Position numbers and translations under genes: made by a program
Source: Collinsella sp. An7
GTDB lineage: Bacteria; Actinomycetota; Coriobacteriia; Coriobacteriales; Coriobacteriaceae
Reading direction: 5' to 3'
Assembly: GCF_002159335.1 (NCBI RefSeq)
Contig: NZ_NFHP01000003.1
Coordinates: 1 to 64,000, forward strand
Length of the DNA stretch: 64,000 nt
In this document: piece by piece, positions 25,455-34,482 of the stretch
Layout of the letters: each line of letters begins with the position of its first letter
How positions within the stretch are numbered: the first letter of the stretch is position 1
Notes under the pieces: model-generated
Told to the model about the DNA's origin: nothing
The model's database searches: none
The model's input: only the letters and a program-made list of their open reading frames with translations

Positions 25455-26795
25455 ATGAAGTACTTCGGCACCGACGGGTTCCGCGGCGAGGCCAACGTCA
25501 GCCTCAACGTGGAGCATGCCTTTAAGATCGGCCGCTATGTGGGCTGGTACTACGGAGCGCGCCGCAACACCAAGGCGCGCGTCGTGGTGGGCAAGGACAC
25601 CCGCCGCTCCAGCTACATGTTTGAGAGCGCGCTCATCGCGGGCCTCGTGGCCTCGGGCGCCGATGCCTACATGCTCCACGTCATTCCCACGCCCGGTGTG
25701 GCCTACGAGACCGTCGACGGGCGCTTTGATTGCGGCATCATGATCAGCGCGAGCCACAACCCCTACACCGATAACGGCATCAAGCTCGTTAACGGCGAGG
25801 GCTATAAGATGGATGAGGACGTGCTCGAGCTCATCGAGGACTACATCGACGGCAAGAGCGATGTGCCGCTCGCCACGGGCGACGCCATCGGCTGCACCGT
25901 CGACTACATGCAGGGCCGCAACCGCTACATCGCCCACCTCATCGCGAGCGCCAACTTCTCGCTCCAGGGCGTCAAGGTCGGGCTCGACTGCGCCAACGGC
26001 TCGGCCTCCTCGGTGGCCAAGCCCGTGTTCGACGCGCTCGGCGCCGACGTCCGCGTGATCAACAACTCGCCGGACGGCTTTAACATCAACGTCGACTGCG
26101 GCTCCACTCACATCGACCGTCTGCGCCGCCACGTGGTGGAGCAGGGCCTCGACGTGGGCTTTGCTTACGACGGCGACGCCGACCGCTGCATCGCGGTGGA
26201 CGAGCGCGGTAACGTGGTCGACGGCGACCTCATCCTCTACGTCTGCGGCGTCTACCTCAACAAGCACGGCCGCCTCACCGCCGGTACCGTGGTGCCTACG
26301 GTCATGAGCAACTTCGGGCTCTTCAAGGCGTTTGACGAGGCGCACCTTACCTACGAGACCACCGCGGTGGGCGACCGCTTTGTTTACGCCTGCATGCGCG
26401 AACACGGCTACAGCCTGGGCGGCGAGCAGTCTGGCCACATCATCTTTGGCGACATGGAGCGCACGGGCGATGGCATCATGACGAGCCTGCGCGTGATGGA
26501 GGTGCTCCGTGCCGAGCGCGAGACCCTCTCGCAGCTCTGCGCGCCGGTGAAGCTCTATCCGCAGGAGCTCGTGAATGTGCGCGTCAAGGATCGCGACGCC
26601 GCCATGAACGACCCCGCCGTTATCGCCGCCGCCGAGGAGGCCGGGAAGTTTTTGGGCGACCGCGGCCGCGTGCTCGTGCGCGCCTCGGGCACCGAGCCGC
26701 TCGTGCGCTCGCTTGCCGAGGCGCCGACCGACGAGCTCTGCCGCGAGGCCAACGCCTTTGTGCTCAAGGCGCTCGAGCCGCATCGCGCGGAGTGA
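25455..26795 (+). CDS. glmM: Phosphoglucosamine mutase
   Basis: This 446-residue enzyme converts glucosamine-6-phosphate to glucosamine-1-phosphate for UDP-GlcNAc and peptidoglycan synthesis. It begins KYFGTDGFRG, the family hallmark. The phosphoserine loop ISASHNPYTDNGIK is near residue 98, the metal-binding loop DGDADRC near 240, the sugar-binding GEQSGH near 322 and the phosphate-binding RASGTEPLVR near 413. All four active-site elements are intact and length is normal. ATG follows GGAGGGATC. Its stop TGA is the first three bases of the hairpin element at 26793. Confidence 0.96.
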   Translation: MKYFGTDGFRGEANVSLNVEHAFKIGRYVGWYYGARRNTKARVVVGKDTRRSSYMFESALIAGLVASGADAYMLHVIPTPGVAYETVDGRFDCGIMISASHNPYTDNGIKLVNGEGYKMDEDVLELIEDYIDGKSDVPLATGDAIGCTVDYMQGRNRYIAHLIASANFSLQGVKVGLDCANGSASSVAKPVFDALGADVRVINNSPDGFNINVDCGSTHIDRLRRHVVEQGLDVGFAYDGDADRCIAVDERGNVVDGDLILYVCGVYLNKHGRLTAGTVVPTVMSNFGLFKAFDEAHLTYETTAVGDRFVYACMREHGYSLGGEQSGHIIFGDMERTGDGIMTSLRVMEVLRAERETLSQLCAPVKLYPQELVNVRVKDRDAAMNDPAVIAAAEEAGKFLGDRGRVLVRASGTEPLVRSLAEAPTDELCREANAFVLKALEPHRAE

Positions 26796-26865
26796 GAAAA
26801 AGGGGACGGGTGCGTTTTTCTCACTTTTTGAGAAAAACGCACCCGTCCTCCTATTCTCTTTTCAC
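26793..26865. repeat. Paired-palindrome element R1, downstream of glmM
   Basis: Arms containing GGACGGGTGCGTTTTTCTCA and its complement face each other across a short T-rich centre. The left arm begins TGAGAA and its TGA is the glmM stop codon. The right outer end has diverged (ATTCTCTTTTCAC). It shares its core with the elements at 30861 and 51451. Confidence 0.85.
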
Positions 26866-26921
26866 GCCATAGGCGCGGAGGAATGGTAACGGCCGCCGCG
26901 CCGCAACAGAAAGGGGCTTCT

Positions 26922-28202
26922 ATGCCGGACAATCGTTCCACCCTGCTCTCCCAGGGCCGCTCGTTTCTCTTTACCTCGGAGTCGGTCACGGAGGGTCACC
27001 CCGACAAGATCGCCGACCAGATCTCGGACGCCGTGCTCGACGCTATCCTCGCCAAGGAGGCCGTGCTCGAGGCTCAGGGCTACGTTGACACCGACGGTGT
27101 GCCCGCCAAGCTCGAGAACGTGCGCTGCGCGGCCGAGACGCTCCTCACCACGGGCATGGTCGTGGTTTCGGGTGAGATTCGCACCCAGGCCTACGTTGAC
27201 GTGCAGGAGATTGCCCGCCGGGTGATCTGCCGTATCGGCTACGACCGCGCCAAGTACGGTTTTGACGGCACCACCTGCGGCGTCATCAACATGATCCACG
27301 GCCAGAGTGCAGACATCGCGCAGGGCGTGGACGAGAGCTACGACGTTCAGGCCGGGCGCACCACCGACCCGCTCGACCTTATCGGCGCGGGCGACCAGGG
27401 CATGATGTTCGGCTATGCCACCAACGAGACCGACGTGCTTATGCCCATGCCGCACTACCTTGCGAGCCGGCTGGCCGAGCGCCTTGCGCAGGTGCGCCAT
27501 GACGGGACGCTCCCGTATCTGCGCCCCGACGGCAAGACGCAGGTGACCGTGCGCTACGAGGACGACCGTCCCGTCGAGGTGACCTGCATCGTCGTCTCTA
27601 CCCAGCATTCGCCCGAGATCGAGGACATGGGCGTCATCCGTGCCGACATGCTCGAGCACGTGATCGCACCCGTTATGGACGGGGCGGGTATCGCGTGGCG
27701 CGACGCGCAGATCTACGTCAATCCCACCGGGCGTTTTGTGGTGGGCGGCCCCATGGGCGACACGGGCCTTACCGGCCGCAAGATTATCGTCGACACCTAT
27801 GGCGGCATGGGCCGCCATGGCGGTGGCGCGTTTTCGGGTAAAGACTGCACCAAGGTTGACCGCTCCGGCGCCTATGCGGCGCGCTGGGTTGCCAAGAACG
27901 TGGTAGCCGCCGGCCTTGCCGATCGCTGCGAGGTCGAGCTCGCCTATGCCATCGGCGTGGCGCACCCGCTCTCGCTCATGGTCGAGACGTTTGGGACGGA
28001 GCATGTGCCGGTCGATACCATCGAGCGCGCCGTGGGGGAGGTCTTTGATCTGCGCCCGGGCGCGATTATCCGCGACCTCGACCTGCGCCGCCCCATCTAC
28101 GAGAAGACGGCGGCCTATGGGCACTTTGGCCGGGAGGATCCGGACTTTACCTGGGAGCGCTGCGACCGGGTGGAGGAGCTCCGCGCCACGTGCGGGCTCT
28201 AG
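26922..28202 (+). CDS. metK: S-adenosylmethionine synthetase
   Basis: This 426-residue enzyme makes SAM from methionine and ATP. Recognisable elements include [21 protein letters not shown] at the N-terminus (substrate and metal contacts), [12 protein letters not shown] in the middle, and [16 protein letters not shown] (the P-loop-like GGGAFSGKD motif) near residue 300. Length is slightly above the usual 385-400, with extra residues near the N-terminus ([20 protein letters not shown]). ATG at 26922 has AAAGGGG upstream; 13 further upstream codons are open but unlike the family. No SAM riboswitch is visible in the short leader. Confidence 0.97.
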   Translation: MPDNRSTLLSQGRSFLFTSESVTEGHPDKIADQISDAVLDAILAKEAVLEAQGYVDTDGVPAKLENVRCAAETLLTTGMVVVSGEIRTQAYVDVQEIARRVICRIGYDRAKYGFDGTTCGVINMIHGQSADIAQGVDESYDVQAGRTTDPLDLIGAGDQGMMFGYATNETDVLMPMPHYLASRLAERLAQVRHDGTLPYLRPDGKTQVTVRYEDDRPVEVTCIVVSTQHSPEIEDMGVIRADMLEHVIAPVMDGAGIAWRDAQIYVNPTGRFVVGGPMGDTGLTGRKIIVDTYGGMGRHGGGAFSGKDCTKVDRSGAYAARWVAKNVVAAGLADRCEVELAYAIGVAHPLSLMVETFGTEHVPVDTIERAVGEVFDLRPGAIIRDLDLRRPIYEKTAAYGHFGREDPDFTWERCDRVEELRATCGL

Positions 28203-28222
28203 CTCTCGAGAGGAAGTGCGGG

Positions 28223-28275
28223 GCAGGCCGAATGTATCATCGCGGCGTAGCGTGATGCGTTCGGCCTGCTTTTTT
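28223..28275 (+). terminator. metK terminator
   Basis: GCAGGCCGAA (28223-28232) pairs perfectly with TTCGGCCTGC (28260-28269) across a 27-base loop that can itself pair in part, followed by six T residues. It lies 20 bases after the metK stop. Confidence 0.85.
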
Positions 28276-28295
28276 GGTACCGGGGCGGTGAGATA

Positions 28296-30863
28296 ATGGC
28301 TGAGCAACTGAGTCTGTTTGGAGCTCCCGCGCAGGGGAGCGCGCCGTCGGGTGAAGAGTCGGCTGCGGCGGCTCCGGCGGCGCCCGGGGTTCCGGTGGCC
28401 GTGACGCCGGTGGCGTCCGAGCCGGTCGCCTGCTACGCCTCCGTCATCGTCGACATCCCCGCGCGGGCCCTTTCGGAGCCCTTTGCCTACGCTGTGCCCG
28501 GCTCGCTTGCAGACGAGCTTGAACCCGGCTCGACCGTGCTCGTTACCTTTGGCCGACGCAAGGCCCTCGGCTACGTGGCCGTGCTTGCGCGCGACCTCGC
28601 CGACCTTCCCGGTGCCGACGGGCTCGACCCCGCACGCGTTAAACCTCTGGAGTCGGTGCTTGCCCGTCCGCGGTGCGCTCCGTGGGCGGGAGAGGTCGCC
28701 TTTTGGATGAGCTGCGAATACGTGGCGCCTCTTGCCGAGTGCCTGAGGCTCTTTTTGCCCCCGGGCGGCACACCGCGGCTCGTGCGCGCCTCCGACGGCA
28801 CTTACCGGGTGGAGGAGCCGGCCGTTCCCGAGGTGCATGAGCGCGTGGTGTCGCTCGCCCCGGGTGCCGAAGCCTATGAGCCGCCCCAGCGCGCCGTGCG
28901 CCAGCGGCAGCTTCTCGCGGCGCTCTCGTGCGGGCCGGTGACCACGCGGGAGCTCGCCGCGCTCCACGGCGACCTCTCCGCCACCGTGCGCGCGCTCGCT
29001 AAGCGCGGCGTGGTAAAGGTGGAGGAGCGGCGCGCCTGGCGTGGGACCGGCGATTCCACGACGCTCTCCTCGGCGTGTGCGGCGGCTCCCGCGCACCTTA
29101 CGGCAGGGCAGGAGGCGGCGCTTGCGGCGATCGACGAGGCGCGCCAAGCTGAGCGGGGAGACGTGGTCGTGGTCGACGGCGTCACGGGCTCCGGCAAAAC
29201 CGAGGTCTACCTCTCCGCCATCGAGCGGGTGCTTGCCGAGGGGCGCTCGGCCTGCGTGCTTGTGCCCGAGATTTCGCTCACGGCGCAGACGGTCGGGCGC
29301 TTCCGGTCGCGCTTTGGCGAGACGGTCGCCGTCTTTCACTCGCGCCTCTCGGCCGGTGAACGCCTCGACCAGTGGGATATGGTGCGCACCGGTGCGGCGC
29401 GCGTGGTCGTGGGTGCCCGCTCGGCGCTCTTCTGCCCCTTTCGCGACCTGGGGATCATCATTATCGACGAAGAGCACGAGCAGAGCTACAAGCAGGGCTC
29501 GAGCCCGCGCTACCATGCGCGCGAGGTTGCCGCCGAGATGGCGCGGCGTCTGCACGTGCCGCTGGTGCTCGGGTCTGCCACGCCCTCGGCCGAGGCGCTC
29601 GACCGTTGCTGGCGGGGGAGCGTGGAGGGCCAGCGTTGGCAACGGGTCGAGATGCCGGAGCGCCCCGCCGGCTCACGGCTGCCAAGCATCGTTATCGCCG
29701 ACCTCAGACGCGAATTCTCGCATGGGAGCCGCTCGATCTTCTCGCGCCAGCTCGAGGAGGCGCTCCTCGGGGTCGCCGAGCGCCACGAAAAGGCGGTGCT
29801 CCTGCACAACCGCCGCGGCTTTGCCCCCTTCCTCATGTGCCGCGAATGCGGCTGCGTGCCCACGTGCCGCCACTGCTCAACGGCCCTTACCTATCACGAG
29901 CGTACGCACACGCTCGAGTGTCATACCTGCGGCGCGGTCTACCACGTGCGCCCCTATCCCGCACCGGGAAGCGCCTGCCCTAAGTGCGGGAGCCGCTATC
30001 TTGCCAAGATGGGTCTCGGCACGCAGCAGGTGGAGGATGCGCTCCGCGCTCTGCTGCCCGAGCACGTTGAGGTCATCCGCATGGATGCCGACTCCACCCG
30101 CGGCAAGGACGGCCACCGCAAGCTCCTCGAGGCGTTCGATGCGGCAGAGAGCGCGGTGCTCCTCGGCACGCAGATGATCGCCAAGGGGCTGGACTTTCCC
30201 GAAGTGACGCTCGTGGGCGTGGTCATGGCCGATTATGCGCTCAAGATGCCCGACTTTCGGGCGGGCGAGCGTGCTTTTGACCTCCTTGAGCAGGTCGCTG
30301 GCCGAGCGGGCCGTGGGGAGCGTCCGGGCGAGGTTATCATCCAGACCTATTTGCCCGACGACCCGGTGATCCGTGCCGTTGCCTCGCACGACCGCTCCAT
30401 CTTTACCAGCCACGACCGCAGCCAGCGCGCTGATGCCGGCTACCCGCCCTTTGTGCGGCTCTCGAACATCACGTGCTGGAGCGCTTCGGAGGAGGCGGCC
30501 GAGCGCTATGCCGGTGACCTTGCGCGCGATCTGCGCCGGCTCGTTGCCGCTACGGCGCCGGAACGGCTTACGACGGTCCCTCATGCCCCGGCGCTCCGCG
30601 ATGGCGCCGCTGCTGCGGGCTCTGGCTCGGCGGGCACCGCGCGTTCTCTCTCGCTCGCTGGCGACCCCACCGTGGCGCCCGTGGTGCTTGGCCCCACACC
30701 CTGTGTCATCGCACGGGCTAAGGACCGCTACCGCTTCCATATCGTTATCAAGTCGCCGCTCGGCTACCACATCTCCGAGACGATTGCTGCTGTCCTCGAC
30801 GCCCATCCGGCCCCCTCCGGCATGAGCGTGAGCGTGGATATCGACGCGTACGACCTTATGTGA
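28296..30863 (+). CDS. priA: Primosomal protein N' (replication restart helicase-like PriA)
   Basis: This 855-residue SF2 protein recognises stalled forks and reloads the replisome. An N-terminal DNA-binding domain (about 45-150) follows a disordered Ala/Pro/Gly leader of about 40 residues. Walker A is GVTGSGKTEVYL near residue 293 and the DEAD-box variant is DEEHEQSYKQ. The zinc-binding region is CRECGCVPTCRHCS...CHTCG...CPKCG near 514-570, giving eight cysteines for two zinc ions. The C-terminal helicase motif QVAGRAGRGERPGEV is present. Near residues 755-800 there is a Gly/Ala/Ser insert. Its stop TGA is the start of the hairpin at 30861. Confidence 0.95.
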   Translation: MAEQLSLFGAPAQGSAPSGEESAAAAPAAPGVPVAVTPVASEPVACYASVIVDIPARALSEPFAYAVPGSLADELEPGSTVLVTFGRRKALGYVAVLARDLADLPGADGLDPARVKPLESVLARPRCAPWAGEVAFWMSCEYVAPLAECLRLFLPPGGTPRLVRASDGTYRVEEPAVPEVHERVVSLAPGAEAYEPPQRAVRQRQLLAALSCGPVTTRELAALHGDLSATVRALAKRGVVKVEERRAWRGTGDSTTLSSACAAAPAHLTAGQEAALAAIDEARQAERGDVVVVDGVTGSGKTEVYLSAIERVLAEGRSACVLVPEISLTAQTVGRFRSRFGETVAVFHSRLSAGERLDQWDMVRTGAARVVVGARSALFCPFRDLGIIIIDEEHEQSYKQGSSPRYHAREVAAEMARRLHVPLVLGSATPSAEALDRCWRGSVEGQRWQRVEMPERPAGSRLPSIVIADLRREFSHGSRSIFSRQLEEALLGVAERHEKAVLLHNRRGFAPFLMCRECGCVPTCRHCSTALTYHERTHTLECHTCGAVYHVRPYPAPGSACPKCGSRYLAKMGLGTQQVEDALRALLPEHVEVIRMDADSTRGKDGHRKLLEAFDAAESAVLLGTQMIAKGLDFPEVTLVGVVMADYALKMPDFRAGERAFDLLEQVAGRAGRGERPGEVIIQTYLPDDPVIRAVASHDRSIFTSHDRSQRADAGYPPFVRLSNITCWSASEEAAERYAGDLARDLRRLVAATAPERLTTVPHAPALRDGAAAAGSGSAGTARSLSLAGDPTVAPVVLGPTPCVIARAKDRYRFHIVIKSPLGYHISETIAAVLDAHPAPSGMSVSVDIDAYDLM

Positions 30864-30926
30864 GAATTTGGGGACGGGTGCGTTTTTCTCACTTTTGAGA
30901 AAAACGCACCCGTCCCCAAATTCTCA
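30861..30926. repeat. Paired-palindrome element R2, downstream of priA
   Basis: A perfect 66-bp element with two fully complementary 31-base arms around the centre CTTT. Each arm begins TGAGAA and ends TTCTCA, so each is itself bounded by an inverted hexamer, with core GGGGACGGGTGCG. The left TGA is the priA stop codon. Of the four related elements this is one of the two perfect ones. Confidence 0.95.
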
Positions 30927-30976
30927 TGCGTGGGGTACCATATCCCACGGACAACACGACCTTTGGGAGGAACCCC

Positions 30977-31513
30977 ATGGAGATGAACGACATCGTGATC
31001 TCGCCCGATCCCCGCCTGCGCCAGGAGTGCGCACCTGTGGAGGAGATCACGCCCGAGCTGCGTGAGCTCGTGGAGCGCATGGAGCGCGACATGTTCGAGA
31101 GCGAGGGCTGCGGTCTTGCCGCGCCCCAGGTGGGCGAGCTCATCCAGCTCGTCATCATCGACGTCGACTACACCTCGGCGGACGATTACGACCCCTACGT
31201 GCTCATCAACCCGGTCATCGTCGAGCAGTCCGACCGTCTGGTGCCCTTTAACGAGGGATGCCTATCTATCCCCGGACTTACCTGTGAGATTCGCCGGCCC
31301 GACCACGTGGTCGTGGAGGCCGAGAACCTCGACGGCGATCTTATGCGCTACGAGGCGTCGGGCGACCTCATGTGCGTCTGCCTGCAGCACGAGATCGACC
31401 ATCTGCACGGCATCACGATGTTTGAGCGCCTGAGTCCCAAAGACCGCATGCACGCGATGCGTCGCTATCAGGACGCCCTCTCGCGCGGCGCCAAGCCGGG
31501 CGACACCGAGTAA
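30977..31513 (+). CDS. def: Peptide deformylase
   Basis: This 178-residue metalloenzyme removes formyl groups from nascent N-terminal methionine. All three motifs are present: GCGLAAPQVG near residue 43, EGCLSIP near 95 and QHEIDHLHG near 138, giving Cys and two His as metal ligands and a catalytic Glu. ATG at 30977 has GGGAGGA upstream; an extra 17 open codons upstream overlap the priA hairpin end. It precedes fmt, which adds the formyl group this enzyme removes, and the two are probably one transcript. Confidence 0.96.
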   Translation: MEMNDIVISPDPRLRQECAPVEEITPELRELVERMERDMFESEGCGLAAPQVGELIQLVIIDVDYTSADDYDPYVLINPVIVEQSDRLVPFNEGCLSIPGLTCEIRRPDHVVVEAENLDGDLMRYEASGDLMCVCLQHEIDHLHGITMFERLSPKDRMHAMRRYQDALSRGAKPGDTE

Positions 31514-31620
31514 CAGCGTCTCGCAAGCAATCTCGTCCCTAGCCCAGTTGCTGGTCATGGGGCGTCCGTTGATCTTGTTGCTGCTACACTGCTAGGCAAA
31601 TCCAGCAGAAAGGAGCTCGT

Positions 31621-32544
31621 ATGCGCGTTGTCTTCATGGGTACCCCAGCCTTTTCGGTGCCGTCGCTCCGGGCGCTTACCCGGGAGCATGAGGTCGTGCT
31701 CGTGGTGACCAGGCCCGATGCCGTCCGCTCGCGCGGCAAGCGGCTCGAGCCCTCGCCCGTTAAGGTCGCGGCCGAGGAGCTGGGCCTACCTGTGCTCGAG
31801 ACGTCGCGCATGACCCCCGAGGCGCTGGACGCCCTCCGCGCCGCAGATGCCGATGTCTTTTGCGTGGCCGCCTACGGTTGCATCCTGCCTGAGGCGGTGC
31901 TCACCATGGCGCCGCTCGGTTGTGTGAACGTGCATGCGTCGCTCCTGCCGCGTTGGCGCGGCGCGGCTCCCATTCAGCGCTCGATTCTCGCGGGAGATGC
32001 CGAGACGGGTGTGTCGATCATGCGTATCGGACAGGGGGTCGACACGGGCGACTACTGCGCGCAGGCTGCAACGACCGTCGCCGGCAAGACGGCCGACGAG
32101 CTCACCGCCGAGCTTGCCGAGATGGGCGGTGAGCTTCTGGTAGAGGTGCTCCCCGCTATCGCCGACGGCACGGCGGTGTGGGCCGTACAGGACGAGTCCA
32201 AGGTGACGCACGCCGCCAAGATCGCCAAAGAGGAGCTCCGGCTCGACCCCGCCGTATCTGCCCTCGAGAACGCTCGGCGCGTCCTCGCCTCGAGCGATGC
32301 GGCGCCTGCTCGCTGTGTCCTTGCCGGCAAGCCTGCCCGCGTGCTCGCCGCTGTGGTCTCTGATGCCTCGCCCGTGCCTGCGGAAGGGCAGATTACGTGC
32401 GCTGGCAAGCGCGTGCTTCTGGGCTGTGCCGACGGTGCGCTTGAGCTTGTGAGCGTAAAGCCCGATGGCAAGCGTGCCATGCCCGCCACGGCATGGGTTG
32501 CCGGTCTGCAGGGCAAAGCGGGCTCGTGGGAGCGGCTCTCGTGA
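31621..32544 (+). CDS. fmt: Methionyl-tRNA formyltransferase
   Basis: This 307-residue enzyme formylates initiator Met-tRNA using 10-formyltetrahydrofolate. The N-terminal Rossmann domain starts RVVFMGTPAFSVPSL. The catalytic region contains VNVHASLLPRWRGAAPIQRSI, including the family's HxSLLPxxRG motif. The C-terminal OB-like tRNA-binding domain follows (about 205-307). AAAGGAG precedes the start. Its stop overlaps the rsmB start by four bases (GTGA), so translation is coupled. Confidence 0.97.
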   Translation: MRVVFMGTPAFSVPSLRALTREHEVVLVVTRPDAVRSRGKRLEPSPVKVAAEELGLPVLETSRMTPEALDALRAADADVFCVAAYGCILPEAVLTMAPLGCVNVHASLLPRWRGAAPIQRSILAGDAETGVSIMRIGQGVDTGDYCAQAATTVAGKTADELTAELAEMGGELLVEVLPAIADGTAVWAVQDESKVTHAAKIAKEELRLDPAVSALENARRVLASSDAAPARCVLAGKPARVLAAVVSDASPVPAEGQITCAGKRVLLGCADGALELVSVKPDGKRAMPATAWVAGLQGKAGSWERLS

Positions 32545-33950
32545 GCAGGCTTTCCCCGGCGCGCCGCGCGGCGCTGAATGCGCTTCTTGAGGCGGAGCGC
32601 TCCGGTTCCTTTGTGCGAGATGTGCTCGAGCGGGCCGATGCGCGCCCCTCCGACGCGCGCGATGCCGCCTTCGCCCTGCGGCTTGCGCTGGGGGTGACCG
32701 CGACGCGCGGTTGCGTTGACGAGCTCCTCGACCGCTTTCTTGCAAAACCAAACCGCGTAAAGCTCCCCGTACGGATGGCTCTCCGCGTTGCGGCCTTTGA
32801 GCTTGTCTATCTTGATGCGATGCCCGAGGTGGCTGTAAGCCAGGGGGTCGAGCTCGTGCGCGCCCGTGCGGCGAGCGCCGCCGGTATGGCTAACGCCGTG
32901 CTCCGCCGTGTGGCCGAGGCTCGTGTGGGGTATCTCGCCGCAGAGGATGCGCTTGCCGAGGCGCGCGCTGCGTTCTCCCGTGCGCGTCGTGCCGGGCTCC
33001 CGCTCTGGCTTGTGGAGCAGATCGTCGCCGCTCGGGGGGAGGCGGCGGCAGAGCAGCTTACGGCCGCCGAGCTCGAGCCTGCGCCGGTGTCCTTTCACCT
33101 CAACCCCCGGAACGCCCCTGCGGATACTTCCGCCGGTGCGGGGGAGGAGCTTGTTCCCCTGCCGGGATGCTTCACACCCGGTAACGCATCTGCCTTTATC
33201 GCCACGCGGGCGCTCGCGCGTGGGGAGGCGGTGGCTTCCGATACGACGGCGCAGCTCATCGCCACTACGTGCGTTGCTGCCGGTTCTTGCCTCGAGATCG
33301 GCGCGGGTCGCGGCACCAAGACCTACGTCATGGCCGCACAATCTGAGCGGGCGGGCATGGCTCGTACGCATGTGGCGGCTGAGCTCTCGCCGCGCAAGGT
33401 CGAGCTCAACCGCAAGCGACTCGAGGAGTCTGGACTGGCACGTGGCGTCTCGTTTGCGACCGGCGACTGCCGCCATCTCGACCAGGTGCTCACTGCGTGC
33501 GATGCGGCGGCGGGGGAGCGGGTGCGCTATGACACCGTGCTCCTCGACGCGCCCTGCTCGGGCACCGGTACCATGCGCCGGCACCCCGAGATTCCCTGGC
33601 GGCTTGAACCCGCCGACGTGGCGCCCGGTGGCGCGCTTCCGGCACTCCAGCTTGCGCTCCTCACCGAGGCGTCTCGGCGCGTTGCGGTGGGCGGTCAGCT
33701 CGTCTACGCCACCTGTTCGGTGCTTGCTGAGGAGAATGAACGGGTCGTCGATGCGTTCCTCGCGAGCGAGGAAGGGCGCGACTTTGAGCTTGCGCCGCTC
33801 CCGGAGGCTCCCATCTTTCAGGAGGCTCTGTTCCACGAGACAGGTGCGTATCTGGACGAGGCGGAGAACGAGCGCGGCATGCTCCAGACCATCCCCGCAC
33901 TCGGCAGGCCCGACGGTCACTTTGCCGCTCGGCTCGTTCGTCGCAGCTGA
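32541..33950 (+). CDS. rsmB: 16S rRNA (cytosine-967-C5)-methyltransferase
   Basis: This 469-residue RsmB/Sun protein has an N-terminal NusB-like RNA-binding domain (about 1-135) and a C-terminal Rossmann methyltransferase. The SAM-binding motif is LEIGAGRGTKT near residue 255, followed by a DAPCSGTG box (first catalytic Cys) and the second catalytic Cys in VYATCSVLAEEN. I chose GTG at 32541 because it overlaps the fmt stop in a GTGA junction and GGGAG lies upstream. The def-fmt-rsmB order is a common translation-related cluster. Confidence 0.94.
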   Translation: MSRLSPARRAALNALLEAERSGSFVRDVLERADARPSDARDAAFALRLALGVTATRGCVDELLDRFLAKPNRVKLPVRMALRVAAFELVYLDAMPEVAVSQGVELVRARAASAAGMANAVLRRVAEARVGYLAAEDALAEARAAFSRARRAGLPLWLVEQIVAARGEAAAEQLTAAELEPAPVSFHLNPRNAPADTSAGAGEELVPLPGCFTPGNASAFIATRALARGEAVASDTTAQLIATTCVAAGSCLEIGAGRGTKTYVMAAQSERAGMARTHVAAELSPRKVELNRKRLEESGLARGVSFATGDCRHLDQVLTACDAAAGERVRYDTVLLDAPCSGTGTMRRHPEIPWRLEPADVAPGGALPALQLALLTEASRRVAVGGQLVYATCSVLAEENERVVDAFLASEEGRDFELAPLPEAPIFQEALFHETGAYLDEAENERGMLQTIPALGRPDGHFAARLVRRS

Positions 33951-33957
33951 CACCTAG

Positions 33958-33993
33958 CAAAACGGGGACGCGCTCTTGGGCGGTGTCCCCGTT
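33958..33993 (-). terminator. Terminator of the FmdB-like gene
   Basis: On the minus strand AACGGGGAC (33985-33993) pairs with GTCCCCGTT (33961-33969) across a 15-base loop and is followed by further T residues (GTTTTGC). It lies between the convergent rsmB and FmdB-like genes, with the T run on the minus side. Confidence 0.7.
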
Positions 33994-34050
33994 AGAAGAA
34001 ACGTGTTGTGCGGCAGGTCACGCTGCCGACAGAACCGTCGAACGTCGAGT

Positions 34051-34353
34051 TTACGCGTCTTTGTGCGGGCAGTTCTCGCAACCGCAGTTCGAGGAGCCGC
34101 TCCCCGTGGAGTTGCCCTCGGACGAGGTGCTCGCGCTCTCGCTTGGGCCGCTCGTGGCCTCGGTGGAGGAGCTGCCGCCGCGCTGATCGGTGTTGTAGAA
34201 GCCGCTCCCTTGGAAGGAGATGCCGCTTGCGCTAAAGACCTTGCTCGCCGGCTCACCACACGCGGGACAGGTGACCTCGGGGTGCTCGGTCATGCCGTGC
34301 TCGACCTCAAAGACGTTGCCGCACGCCGTGCAGCGATAATCGTAACGTGCCAT
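34051..34353 (-). CDS. FmdB-family zinc-ribbon protein
   Basis: This 100-residue small protein begins ARYDYRCTACGNVFEVEHGM with a second knuckle CPACGEPASKVFSA, giving four cysteines of a zinc ribbon; this is the FmdB/CxxC-CxxC-SSSS family. The tail is a Ser/Gly/Thr-rich linker ending in three more cysteine or histidine ligands (NCGCENCPHKDA), a feature of many actinobacterial members. Function is not established, although the family was named for a regulator of formamidase genes. ATG at 34353 has GAGGGG upstream; a longer frame upstream lacks conservation. Confidence 0.9.
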   Translation of the reverse strand: MARYDYRCTACGNVFEVEHGMTEHPEVTCPACGEPASKVFSASGISFQGSGFYNTDQRGGSSSTEATSGPSESASTSSEGNSTGSGSSNCGCENCPHKDA

Positions 34354-34482
34354 AGATATCCCCTCATCTACGTGAGAAGCGGCGCCCAGAAGGCGCCGCC
34401 AGCTTTGAACAATCGATACTCTACCCAAAATCGCGGAGACTGTGAAGCGCAGCCCCCGCGGTTCAGGCAATGTGCGCGGCCG

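Noticed and set aside
26866-26921. SAM riboswitch in the metK leader
   Set aside because: Only 56 bases lie between the hairpin element and the start codon, with no SAM-aptamer features. The metY leader (49973-50147) also shows none.
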